A stretch of 64,000 nucleotides of DNA from Camellia lanceoleosa (Eukaryota; Streptophyta; Magnoliopsida; Ericales; Theaceae): assembly GCA_025200525.1 (NCBI GenBank), contig CM045763.1, forward strand, positions 61,515,018 to 61,579,017. The letters are read 5' to 3'. This document shows positions 19,843 to 30,842 of this stretch, one piece after another (positions within the stretch are counted from its first letter, which is position 1; each line of letters opens with the position of its first letter). Under the pieces are notes generated by a model. It did no database searches, was not told where the DNA came from, and saw nothing but the letters and a program-made list of their open reading frames with translations. The translations under genes and the position numbers were made by a program.

Positions 19843-22399
19843 GAAATTGTCACGACCCAAACCCGCCCTTATGGGTTTCGCATTGTAACCGGCCAATAAT
19901 CCTTGGATTACCAAAGGCTTCTTGACAGATTAGCATATGTTTAGGGGTTGCGGAAGCAAATATACAAAATATAAGTGGTCCATTGAGCTGTGGAGACATA
20001 CATGAGACGTATAATTTAAAAATTTTATAGACTTACTAGTGATGCCAAAAGATACAATATTTACATATCACTCCTAGGAGTATAATGTCAGACATCTTGT
20101 CCAAGACTTAACAACATATACCAAGTCTATTATAATTACAAAAACAACCATAAAAACAAAACTTGACTTCATCTGAAACCTTCTCAGGAGGCACAAAGGT
20201 TGGCTGACAAAAAAAAAAAACTGAAACGTAGGCCGTCAATTTTGGGCCTGGTCACGCGCCTGCTCACCTACATACATAATATAAAATAGTGAACGGAAGC
20301 CTAGTGAATAATAACGGAGTAAAGGGTTTTAATGAATGAAGTCCATATAGATTCAAAAGTCATAATTCAGATTCATAATAGATTCATATTCATATTATTG
20401 TTTAGATCATATACAGAAATCATAACTTATGCTTAATCATATGTGGTACATCCATTAGTGCTAACAGAGTAGATACAGAATAGATGTAGATCATGTAGTG
20501 GTTATGACTAACCAATTCCATAAAGGAACCTCCGGATCCGGGTAACAAAGAATAAACATGCTGAGTTCCATGATGGAGCCTCCGGTACGGGTAATAGAGT
20601 GCAAACATATTAAGTTCCATAATGGAACCTCCGATACCGGGTAACAATTAACAGATATCACATGATGCTAAGGATGCCACGAATACATTGTCAGAAATTG
20701 GATAATCCTTCATTGTAGAAAACATATAATTTCATAAAACAGATCTTAACTCATTATACAGAAAATAAATAAAGTTGAACATAACTTTACTAAGTTATTA
20801 CTCACAATTGGCTTCGGGTGCAGACAGACGGAGCAGACTAATCAAACAATTTACGACACGTGACCTACATTAACACATAATAAATACACACTTGAAACAC
20901 TCGTTTGAATCGTACATAACTTATTTCACTTGTTCTTAGTGTGTTTTTATCCTTATCCTTATTATGGTGTCTTAATTGTGACCTAGAAATGCATAGGATG
21001 GAATGAGGATGCAAAAATTGCATTAGAAAACATTTTTTAGATCTTGCTGAAAACAAGGTCCACGCTCGAGCGTGGATTTCCTCGCTCGAGCAGACATGCA
21101 AAATGTGAAGGTTCGCTCAAGCGTGAATTCCTTCGCTCAAGCGTACTGTAAACTTGACAAAAGTACTGGTTGTTAGTTTTTCACGCTTGACGGACGTTTG
21201 ATCCACACTCGAGTGTGAGACTCAGACCCTCGCTCGAGCATGACATTTGTTGCTCAAGCGTGATGTAAAACATATGAACATCTGGATACATGCATTTTAT
21301 GCTCGAGAGAGCTTCTGGTCGTTTGAGCAGAAGTGCACGCACTTAGAGTGCTCGCTCGAGCGTGAATTCCTACGCTCAAGCGTGGATTCAAATTCTGGAA
21401 TTTCCAGATTTGATCTCCAAGCTTCAACCTCTAACTAAACACTTCAAAACTCATCCTCTTGGGCCAAAATTCTAGAAAACACTTGTAAACTTACAAAATA
21501 TCATGCTTTGAAGATCATTTCATGAAATCAAGGCTCAAAAGCATGCCAATTGTTCAAAAATTCAACTTAAACTTTATGAATGTTTCATGAACATAACATG
21601 CATGAATTTTCTTGACCTTGAGCTTCTCAAAACATGATCAAATGCTACAAAACAACTTGAAACTTGATGACTTGCCTAAATTAAGATGAATTTCAAACAT
21701 GCATGAGGGAATTTCCTAGTAACATGCTCTCAATGCATTGGAATGTACATGCATGTGTGAATTGATCATTCTATCTACTTCTTAAGCTTGATTCTTATAT
21801 CTCTTAGCTTAATTTACTTGAATTCATGTATGAATTAACTCAATTTCAAGACTAGAGACTTGGCTTCTTACCTTAGATGCTTAATTGGCTCTTAGCTGCT
21901 AGATTCTTGAGCTAGATGATCAAATCTCCAAAGTTCCTTCCCCTTTTCTAGTAATTCCTTGGTTGAGTTCAATTTCTCCTCTCTCTCATCCCCCTCACGT
22001 TTGTATCATCAAGAGAGTGAATTGGGAGAATATTAGTGCACAAAGAAGCCCACTAATGCCTTATTTAGGCTTGGATAATAAGGTTATTAATTAAGGCTAA
22101 ATAAGTGGCATTAACTTAATCTAATTTAATTTCTCTAAACCGAACTTTAATTAAACTCACCATAAGGTTCTAAAAATTCCAAATAACCCATAAATCAAGT
22201 CAATTTCTGATTCAGATGCCGATAAGGCCTTCAATTCGTAAACCGAATAAAACATGAATATATCTTTCTACGTTAAACAGATATAGACACAAAATAATGC
22301 AATGCACATGTCGTTAACTCAGGATTTCTTCTTAATTACTTGTTAGGCACTCTTAAGCATGAATTAACGTTAATTATAAGTTGGGGTTGTTACAGAAAT
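19843..22399 (-). mobile_element. X(-): reverse-oriented solo LTR of a second LTR family, with target duplication
   Basis: The LTR is 19848-22394 (2547 bp), flanked by identical 5-bp repeats GAAAT (19843-19847 and 22395-22399). On the plus strand it reads TGTCACGACCC…GTTGTTACA; in its own orientation it starts TGTAACAACC and ends GTCGTGACA. It is homologous to the X(+) copy at both ends. These end sequences are typical of chromovirus-type Ty3 LTRs (inference). No internal region is present, so this is a solo LTR formed by recombination. It contains a CTCGAG-type palindrome array at 21058-21390. Confidence 0.9.
21058..21390 (-). repeat. GCTCGAGCG / GCTCAAGCG motif array in X(-)
   Basis: About ten copies of a near-palindromic 9-10-mer (CGCTCGAGCG, GCTCAAGCG and variants), often in pairs about 20 bases apart, within about 330 bp. 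The same array with different variants is present in X(+) at 29778-30095. Confidence 0.75.
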
Positions 22400-22620
22400 C
22401 CAATCAGTTGTGAAGAAGGGAACTTCTGTCTGAATTCGGGGAAGCCAATGCAAGAAAGAACCACATTGTAAGAAGAACTAACTCTAAAAATGGAGCAAAA
22501 GAAAGGAAAAAGGCATGCATAAAAGAATGGAGAACCAAGCTCAAATCAATGCGAAGTCAGTTCTAGTGTTAGGGCAAGGATGACCATTGATCAAACTTAC
22601 TACAAATGTTGTGACTTTAT
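22400..22620 (+). other. E2 remnant before the pol-stop boundary
   Basis: No clear coding. The segment joins the X insertion to the conserved block starting at the position of the pol stop (CCTTGAGAGG, 22621 on). It probably holds the last scraps of a deleted pol. Confidence 0.4.
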
Positions 22621-22633
22621 CCTTGAGAGGCTT

Positions 22634-22834
22634 GCTAGGCCGAGAACTTGAAAGGGTGACCTAGGTAAAAGTTAGAGCATGAAAAATGAGAAATCAAATA
22701 AATAAAACTCGCAAGGTTGAAAACCCGGAAGGGCGGCTTTGACAAAAGTTAGAGCACAAAAGGAGAGTGTCAATACCCGAGTGGACCTCAGCCATGAACT
22801 ACGTTGACCTGATTCCCATTCTTGGGATACGTAG
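22634..22834 (+). other. Conserved twin hairpins and CTACGT hairpin (E2)
   Basis: Hairpin 1 is 22634-22666 (GCTAGG/CCTAG-g-T, terminal G-U). Hairpin 2 is 22711-22743 (GCAAGG with CTTTG-a-C, one G-U). The third hairpin is 22799-22834 (CTACGT/ACGTAG, inner TTCCCA/TTGGGA). Same order and spacing as in E1 and E3. Confidence 0.68.
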
Positions 22835-24069
22835 GCAACTTTATCCTGAAGTTCAGTCTTCACCATATCTATCTCATCCATCTCAACTCAATCATCTTGC
22901 TCAATTCACGTCGTCAGCTTCGTATTAATCCATGGGCTACATCGACTGCTGTGCATATCGCATACTTGCGTTGGGTAAGAAAGAACTAGCTTCAATCAAC
23001 AAGTGGAGCAATTTTCAATATTTGAACTTATCAGCAGAATCTCTAACTTGAGCAAAAGGGAAATCAAAATTGAGTTTAAAAGGGAACATAAGTAAAACTA
23101 GGGGCATTATGAATGATTAGTTACCTTAAGTCTTTTTTATGCTTTTGGGTCAGTTGTGAATTCAGTTGTGTCGCGCCTGGTGTTTGTCTCAGTCTATGCT
23201 CATCATTAAGTCACCATAACGTGTTTGTCACTCAAAAATGCTCTTCATTAAGTCACCATAGCATGTATGTCGCTCAAATTTCAACAGAGTGGCATCGCCA
23301 AAATTCCATACACGAGTGCTCACTCCAAACTTGAAAACAAGTCCATGTGTGGGATTCATAAACGAGCAGAGAGTGTCCATACAAGGGGCATCGCGTTCAT
23401 GATCATTGCAAAGTGTATATAAGGAATCTGTCACTGCTTCGGAGGGGACTAGAATAAGTTCTCAATATGTCAGAAGAGAAGCATGAGTCTGATTGGTTGA
23501 CAACTGTTCCAGGATCTAATGATCTCCATTACATGTGCCTGCGTAATGTTGAAAACAATGGCCAGTGGCTGGATACTAGGGGCAATTTTCAGTATATCTA
23601 ACCGGGCTATCCATCAAACAAGGGGCATGAACCCAACCAATGGCTAATGACTGGACACTAGGGGCAATTTTCAGTGTATCTAATTGGGCCATCAATTGAA
23701 CAAGGGGCATGAACCCAACCTTTCTCTCCATCTGCTCAAAGCCTTTTGTTGGGCACTTTTCCCTGGATCAGGGTGGTTTACCCCCATGTTGATTCTAATA
23801 TGATTCAGCTTTCGAAAGTTGTCTCCAACCATTTTAAAACTCTCTTGGGATTGCCATTTTCCCTCTGATTAGTGCATGTGTTTTGTATTATACCTGCATG
23901 CTTATACACTCTAGTTGAGTTGAACTGCGTGATTGGTTGCTCTTGCTCTTAACTTTGTTTTACACTTAACAGAGTTTCGTCGAGTTGCCTACCTCTGTGT
24001 TGCATTTCAATGAGTGGTGGCAAGTTGCCCTACATTCATTTCGTAAGGTACATGATGCATTACTCTGAG
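22835..24069 (+). other. E2 3' UTR, no gene
   Basis: No coding sequence supported. At about 23576-23720 a roughly 70-base unit is tandemly duplicated (GGCAATTTTCAGTATATCT… and GGCAATTTTCAGTGTATCT…, each followed by AAGGGGCATGAACCCAACC). No antisense PMD remnant was recognised here, unlike E1 and E3. Confidence 0.45.
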
Positions 24070-24680
24070 TACTGCACATTTCCCTTTGCATACCATGCAT
24101 CGCTCACATTTATCGCACTATTTTGTGCATTTCACTTTGTATCGCACTATTTTGTGCACCTTACATCGCACTGTTTTGTGCACTTTATATCACACTATCC
24201 TATTCACTTTGTATCGCACTATTTTGTGCACCATTGCATTGTCTTGTGCATGGCACTATGTTGTGCACCACTTACATCGCACTGTTTTGTGCACCTTAAT
24301 CGCACTGTCTTGTACATTCGCATCTATTTCGTGCATTAATTTGTGTATTCTAACTTACATCGCATTGTCTAGTGCATTTCAACTCAATCGTACTGTCTAG
24401 TGCATTTCAACTTCCATTGCATTGTCTAGTGCATTTCACCATACATCACACTATTTTGTGCATTTTAACTTACATCACATTGTCTAGTGCATTTCAAACG
24501 TACTTCGCATTGTCTAGTGCATTTCATTTATATCGCGCTGTCTGCTGCATTCCAAACTCAATCGCACTGTCTAGTGCATTTCAACGCAATTTGCACTGTC
24601 TAGTGCATTTCAACCCAACTCGTACTGTCTTGTGAACTTGTATAGCGCTGTCTTGTGCACTTTCCCCTGCACTGTCTGGT
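24070..24680 (+). repeat. Minisatellite in E2 3' UTR (TCGCACTRTTTTGTGCA type)
   Basis: More than 20 imperfect tandem copies of a 22-36-base unit built on CATCGCACTGTCTTGTGCA-like sequence. Each contains GCAC…GTGC dyads. It is located between the hairpin block and the conserved 24700-25060 block, the position where Tat elements are reported to carry hypervariable tandem repeats. Confidence 0.85.
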
Positions 24681-24689
24681 GCACTCACC

Positions 24690-25063
24690 TAGTCTAGGAG
24701 ATCTTAAATCCTCTAAAGGTGTAATTCCTTTGGTGTTTGTCGTGCCCGAACAACTTCCGGTGGCCTGGTATAGCTACCTACCTATGTTTGCGGTGAGTTC
24801 CTAAGAGATCAACTAATATAGTGGAAACTAGAAGTTCAAATGGCCGAGGCCTAGAATGCAAAGGTTTAGGATTTTAGAGACTAAAGTCTGGTTTAAATAC
24901 TCAGGGGTGTATCCTCGGCTTGAAATCTATATGGCAGCCCCATAGGTTGAGGTAGCTTGTATGCGCTTCAATTCTAGATACTGAACCAACCTAGTTTGTC
25001 ACCCTGTTGGAGAATAGAGAAAGTTGCAAACACAGCCAGGAAGAAAAGTAGTACCTGTGGTTT
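24690..25063 (+). other. Conserved 3' UTR block (E2)
   Basis: A noncoding block from TAGGAGATCTTAAATCCTC to about GTACCTGTGG, shared with E3 at 44510-44880 and in part with E3 at 42640-42900. No protein similarity is recognised. Confidence 0.6.
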
Positions 25064-26039
25064 GGAAGCGCAACAAAGAAGAAGAAGAAGATCCCTAGTA
25101 GCATGAGGTGAGTCATCGCTAATTGCCCTTGTAAAGGTACTTTCACTTCCTAGCTAACTATCCATTACATTGCATATAGCATTTATTGCATGCATCTACT
25201 ACATTATCTATTGCATCTAGCACATCATTATCCATTTGATCGCCTGCATCCTTTCCATGTTAAGCTTAGTTTGGCATGTGCTCATACCTTTCCCTCATTG
25301 AAAAATGGTTCTGTTATGTGTCAGTACCCATGCTGCGTTGAGGCCAGTATTGAGGGTGCCAACACCTTTTATGTGTTAGACGTGGTCTATTTTGTGTCCA
25401 AGCCTTTTCTAGGCAAGACGCAGTTCGGCCTGTGCCTTTTATTCACTTCATCTATTGCATCCATTGCATTGTACATTGTCTTGTTGCATTCAACATTTAG
25501 GATCTATTATTTTTCCACAACAGATCATTTTTCACTTATATCATGCCACCCAATTACTTGTGCTCTTTCTCTTTCTGCAAAAAACATAGTTTTGCATGTG
25601 CTCGCATCCTTTTCACGTTGAAATATGTTTTTGTTATGTGTAAGCCTACATGCTGCGCTGAGGCCAGTATTGAGGATGTAGGCACTTAGCCTGTGTTAAG
25701 TGTCGTCTGGCTGTGCCCACTTCTTTTCTATATAAAACGTAGTTTGATTTTACATCTCCATCCCTTTATGGTATTTGTGTAGTTTTGCACTACTTGTGGT
25801 TTGATTATTTCGTTACATTGTATATCATTTATATTATTTTGTTATATTATGTATCATTTGCATTATGCCCCTGAACTACGCTAGTTTGATTCCTTGCAAC
25901 GAGATACGTAGGCAACCCTTGGGTTCAACCAACTGCATTTGCATTTTGTTTGTTTGCCCAAGTCTTATGGCCTTGTCAAAATGGGTCGTCTTCGGGCTTT
26001 GACATTCACTTACGTCACTTTATGACTTCGAGCTCTATC
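25064..26039 (+). other. E2 3' UTR up to the polypurine tract
   Basis: Two diverged copies of a block (25230-25440 and 25560-25740) with TTAGTTTGGCATGTGCTC… and GCTGCGYTGAGGCCAGTATTGAGG. Then a variant of the CTACG…ACGTAGG hairpin region (25873-25915) and the shared pre-PPT block. There is no gene. Confidence 0.5.
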
Positions 26040-26048
26040 AAAGAGGAG
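26040..26048 (+). promoter_or_regulatory. Polypurine tract (E2)
   Basis: AAAGAGGAG followed by CAAC and the LTR start at 26053; the homologue of 9780-9788 and 45800-45808. Confidence 0.78.
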
Positions 26049-27133
26049 CAACTGTAGACATCCCATTTTTGACCAACCTTAAGACTTGGGCGCCTCAGGT
26101 TGATCACTCGGTGATGAAAGTTATGTTTTGCAATCGTTCGATTTTTTCAGCAAGAAGAGCTTCTAAATCCCAACCTTACACCCCATTTTAGACCAAAACC
26201 ATTTTAGACCAAAACTATTGTAGACCTTAAAACCCTCTCTTTCAAAATATTTTTGAAAATGTTTCTATGATGTTTCGAGGCTCATATTTCGTTAAAAATT
26301 ACGCTTTTCGGTAAACAGAGTAAGGAAAAAGTGGAAATAAATGGAAAAGATGTGAAATTTTTTAAAAATATTTAAAAATATCTTATTTAGAGGTTTGGAG
26401 TTGAAGAAAATAGGAGAGGAGAGAAGAAAATCCGTCTGGGGAAAGGTTAGGCATCAATCCGTTAGGGCGAAACTGAGCAGCCTTCACTAAAATAGGCATA
26501 TTTCTTTTCAAACTAAGAATTTAGATGTGATGCCACTTCCATTGGAAATTAGACTTTCGGGGCTTTAATTAGACTTAAGAATGACCTAAAACTGAATCCG
26601 GATGAGGGAGATATGCCTATTTGAAATTGAGCCTAAAAACAAATTTTTGTGGCCGGCCACTTTAGTGGCCTGTTGGCCAGTAGTGAATTTTTTGGCCTTT
26701 CTTTGAGTAGATTGACCCACTGTTGGGAGGGTGCGGTCCACTAATGTGTTTTGCCGTCCATCATTAGTGGCATGCCGGCCACAAGTGTCAAAAAGCAGAT
26801 TTTTTGCAGATATTTTCCTCTAGCTGTTTCTATATTGCTCCAGCTATTTCTGAATAGATATTTTTGACCTAAGGCTCATGTTTTCTATATATACATGACC
26901 TATCTCTCATATTTCAAGATTAGAAAAATTTTGGGAACAAAGTATACTCTCTCTCTACAATTCTCTTTCTCTTGCAAGTTTGTGCATAGTAGTTTAGATA
27001 CACCATACTTTTGCCTACACCTCCTTAACCAAAGTGGTTCATCTTTGAGTTGAGGTTCCTTGAGGCCTTCTTGGAGCTCAAGAAGGTGGTTTTGGCTAGA
27101 ATTGTTGCCTAGAGTTAGTCTTCGCTTCAAGAG

Positions 27134-28327
27134 GTATAATACTTGCCCTTTTGCCTTGCTTTGTATACTTGTTTTTCTATCTTTTCCCATTGATTTTGGG
27201 CTGTTTTGGGGCTATAAAAAACTCTATTTTGGTGGGCTAAAATTAGTGGTTTTAGGCCATTTAAGGTTAGGGAATGGCTCACCCTTCTTTATTCCTTATT
27301 TGTAAGGCCTTTCTACCTTTGTTTCCCACTTTCAAACCATCTTTTTTTTTGGTTTTTGAACATTGAATTTCAGAGCATTTTCAGTGGTGAAAATCATCTT
27401 TTGAAGTCTAAATTTGGAGGGTTTAGCCTCCCTTCCTTGTATTTTGTTTGCTAGCCTAGATAGCTCTATATGTTAGTTTATTTTTTTAGCCATTTATAGC
27501 TTAATTCCAGCATATTTTTGGCTCTATTTTGGACTGTTTAGACTATTTTAACTCTGTTTTTGGCTGGTTGTTACATTTGACTTTTGTTTTGCATGCTTCA
27601 AGTGTAAGTGTCCTTACAAGCTTGGTGTTTTAGGCCTTTAGACACCACTTGTTTGAGTTGATTGCATTGTTTTAGTGCTTTTCTCACTTAATTTCAGCAA
27701 GCATAATCTTTGCAACCTCTCTCATTTCTTGACTCTTTGTTTGCTTTGAGGGTTGTTTCAATCTTAGAATAGTTTAAGCTTGAGATTGAGGTCCATACTT
27801 AATGGTTTAACCCTCTTTTGGGTGTTCATTATCAACGGCATGACACCTCTCTCTTACCTTAAATTATCCCTTGTTTGACACTTCCTTATCTTTTAGAGGA
27901 CTTAACTCACCAATGGACTTAATTGGTTAAAGAATGGAAGGGTAATTAAAATCAGTAACTAAAAGTGGAAACTAAAATTGTGCAAATATAAGAATTTGAT
28001 TGTGTTTTGATGTGTTCAATCGGACGTTAATTGAACACAAGGAAAATTGGGGCATTTCATGCTCAAAGTGATGAAATGTACCAAGTTTACTAGGTCTCTA
28101 TTGCCCTTAATCATGCATGATAGGGTGAAGGTTGTGAGTCTTGTTTGTGCATTGATTAAACTTGTACACCTTGGTTCTTTAACCATCATGCAATGAAATT
28201 GCTTGATTGATGATTTTTGAACCAAGTTTATCACTCATTTGAGCTTGTTTTGTTGATAAGGAGGGATACACAGTACAAACAACCCGTGAGAATACCTTCT
28301 CTTTACTCTGTTTGCTCTTTATTGCAG
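27134..28327 (+). other. Predicted leader intron in E2 LTR
   Basis: The donor is AAGAG|GTATAA at 27134; the acceptor follows TTTGCTCTTTATTGCAG at 28327. Length 1194 bp, T-rich. An ATCATGCAAT…ATTGCTTGAT inverted repeat lies at 28185-28207, about 120 bases before the acceptor. Same layout as in the E1, E3 and E4 LTRs. Confidence 0.45.
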
Positions 28328-29777
28328 CAAGAAATGGTGCATCATTAGTGGCCGGCCGGCCACTGTCTTTGGCCGGCAGGCCATCAGTGTTGGACGACAA
28401 CCCCTTATTGGTGGCCGGCCAGCCACCACTTCTGACCTACCAGCCACCAATGAATTTTGAGCAGAATATTTGTGAAGCAAATCTGGAGAAGAAAAACAGT
28501 GCAAGGGTTATACAATAGAGGCTATCGACAGTAAACAATGGACATTTTTTTGGTAGAAACCGAGCATGCATGGGCCTCCCTCTCTTTTCGGGACTAGATA
28601 ATTAGTTTAATTAGCAATTAGTCATTTATTTGTAATTGTAGCTAATTAGTTTGTTTTGTACTTAATTAGTTTAGATTTGATTAATTAAATTAGTTGTGTC
28701 GTAAATATTTAATTAGCATAGCCTAGTTAAATTATTTAATTGTTGTGCTTAATTAATTAGCTTAGGGTAGTTAATTATTAATTTGTGTTGTAATAATTAG
28801 TTAAGTAGTTTTGTGACAACCATGACCTATGTTTAGCATTAATTCATGATTAAGCATGCTAAGTATATGATTAAGATGAAATCCCAAATTGATTATGTGA
28901 GTGTGTTGTTTTAATTGCATTTCTATCTGTTTGATATAGAACGATCTGTTCATGTTTTGATTTCGATTTGCGAATTGAAAGCCTTATCGATGACCGATTC
29001 AAATATTGACCTGATTTATATGCCAATTAGGAATTATATGATTTTGTGGTAGGTATAATTAAAAGTTATTTACACATTTGCCATTGGTGGGCCTTTACAA
29101 GGCCATTTGTTTGATTTCATATATGTTTGGCACACCATTAGCCTCCATCTTCTTGCACAAAACGTGAGAGAGAGAGAGAGAGAGAGAGAGTTGGAAGAAA
29201 GTGAATTCAACAAAAAAAAATTGCTTGAATTTAGAAGTAATTGAAGAGGATTTGAAAAATTAGGCTTCCACACTTGAAAATTCAAGACTTAAGGTAAGAA
29301 CTCACCCTCTTAGTTGTGAATTAAAGTTGTTCGTGCATGGTTCATGGAAAAATTGGAGACTAAAGTCAAGAAATAGCCTAAAGAGTGGAATTGAGAATCA
29401 ATTCATGCATGCATGTCCATATCATGGAGTTTTGGAGTTGTTTTCATGAAATTCACACATGTATGTTCATATTTTAGTTATGATCCAAGAATTCACTATG
29501 TTTTTGAGTTGAATATTGCACTTGATCATATTTTGAGAAGCTCAAGATCAAGAAACTTCATGCATGTTATGTTCTTGCATTGTTCATAAAGTTTACATTG
29601 AAATTTGGTACAATTGACACACTTTTAGGCTTTAATTTTATGAAATGATCTTCAAAACATGTTGTGTTATGAGTTCTAAGTATTTTACAGAGGATTGGCC
29701 CAAAAGGATGAGTTTTGGCATATTAAATCCATGGTTTGAGCTTTGGGAGCGAATATGGAAAACCCAAAATTTGGCTT

Positions 29778-30095
29778 CCTCGCTCAAGCGAGAGATTCCA
29801 TGCTTGAGCGACCACCTTTGTTTTCAGACTTTTGCTCGAGTGACGGAATGCTGGCTCAAGCATAAATTGCAAGCTCTAAGGATTTTTGCATGTGCAGAAG
29901 CACGCTCAAGCAACAAGACTTGTGTTCGAGCGAAGAACTGTGTCTCATGCTCGAGCGAGCATCGAGCGGAGATTTTCAGCAACCAGTACTTTTCACATTT
30001 TTGCAGATTGCTCGAGCAAAGGAGTCTACACTCGAGCGGCCAAGCACATTTTGCATGTCCGTTCGAGTGAAGAAAGCCATGTTCGAGCGAGACCC
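29778..30095 (+). repeat. CTCGAGCG-type motif array in X(+)
   Basis: A dozen variants of GCTCGAGCG/GCTCAAGCG/GTTCGAGCG at irregular 15-40-base spacing. The homologous position in X(-) (21058-21390) holds a similar array with different spacers. Confidence 0.75.
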
Positions 30096-30842
30096 CTGTT
30101 TTCAACAAGTTTTGAAAAATGTTTTTAAGTACATTTTTTTTTTGTATCCTCATTTCATCCTAGGCATTCCTAGGCCATGTTTAAGGCATCTTATTAAGGA
30201 TAATGATAAAGAACCACACCAAGGCAAGTAAGGGGCTAAGTTACTAATTCCGAGTGTGTAATTTAGTGTGCGTTTGTTTTGTAACTGTATAAGTTGGCAC
30301 CCAAGGACGCTGATTAGCCTGCCTATAGCCCAGTAATCTGTGAGTAACAATGTTGTAAAGCTATGTTCAATTACAATTATTTTCTGAATGATTAACTGTA
30401 CTGCTTTCTGAAATGATATTGTTTACTGAATGAATGTTTGTCCTATTTTACAAACTGTATTCGTGGCATCCATAGCAATTGACTATTATCGCCATCGCTA
30501 TCAAGTATCAAGTATCACATTCTTATCGCTATTACTCTTGTTATAGAGATCTCTGTTAGTTCTAATGTTTGAAACTACCACTGTTTATTGTTTTGATGGC
30601 CATCAACTAACTGTTCGGTTTATTAAGACCTACTGTACTGCTCTGCTATTGGATGTACCACGTATGACTGTTACGATTTCTAAATGACTGAAATGACATG
30701 AAATATGAGACACTGATTGAATAACTGATCTACAAATGCATTGGACTGTTTTAATTACTGAAAGGACATTCATTCTTAACCTCTTTACACATTTGTTATT
30801 CACTGGGCTTTAACTCATAGTTTATATAAATATGTAGGTAGC

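Noticed and set aside
19534..19899. Lys/Glu-rich 121-codon ORF
   Set aside because: Translation of the polypurine tract.
24010..24635. Cys/His-rich ORFs resembling metal-binding peptides
   Set aside because: Translation of the E2 3' UTR minisatellite; no start context, no homologous domain.
29164..29190. (GA)n microsatellite as a regulatory GAGA site
   Set aside because: A simple repeat present in only one X copy; no further support.
29778..30095. Coding interpretation of the CTCGAG array (ORFs with RSSE/HAR peptides on both strands)
   Set aside because: The peptides follow from the repeated 9-mers and appear in several frames on both strands.
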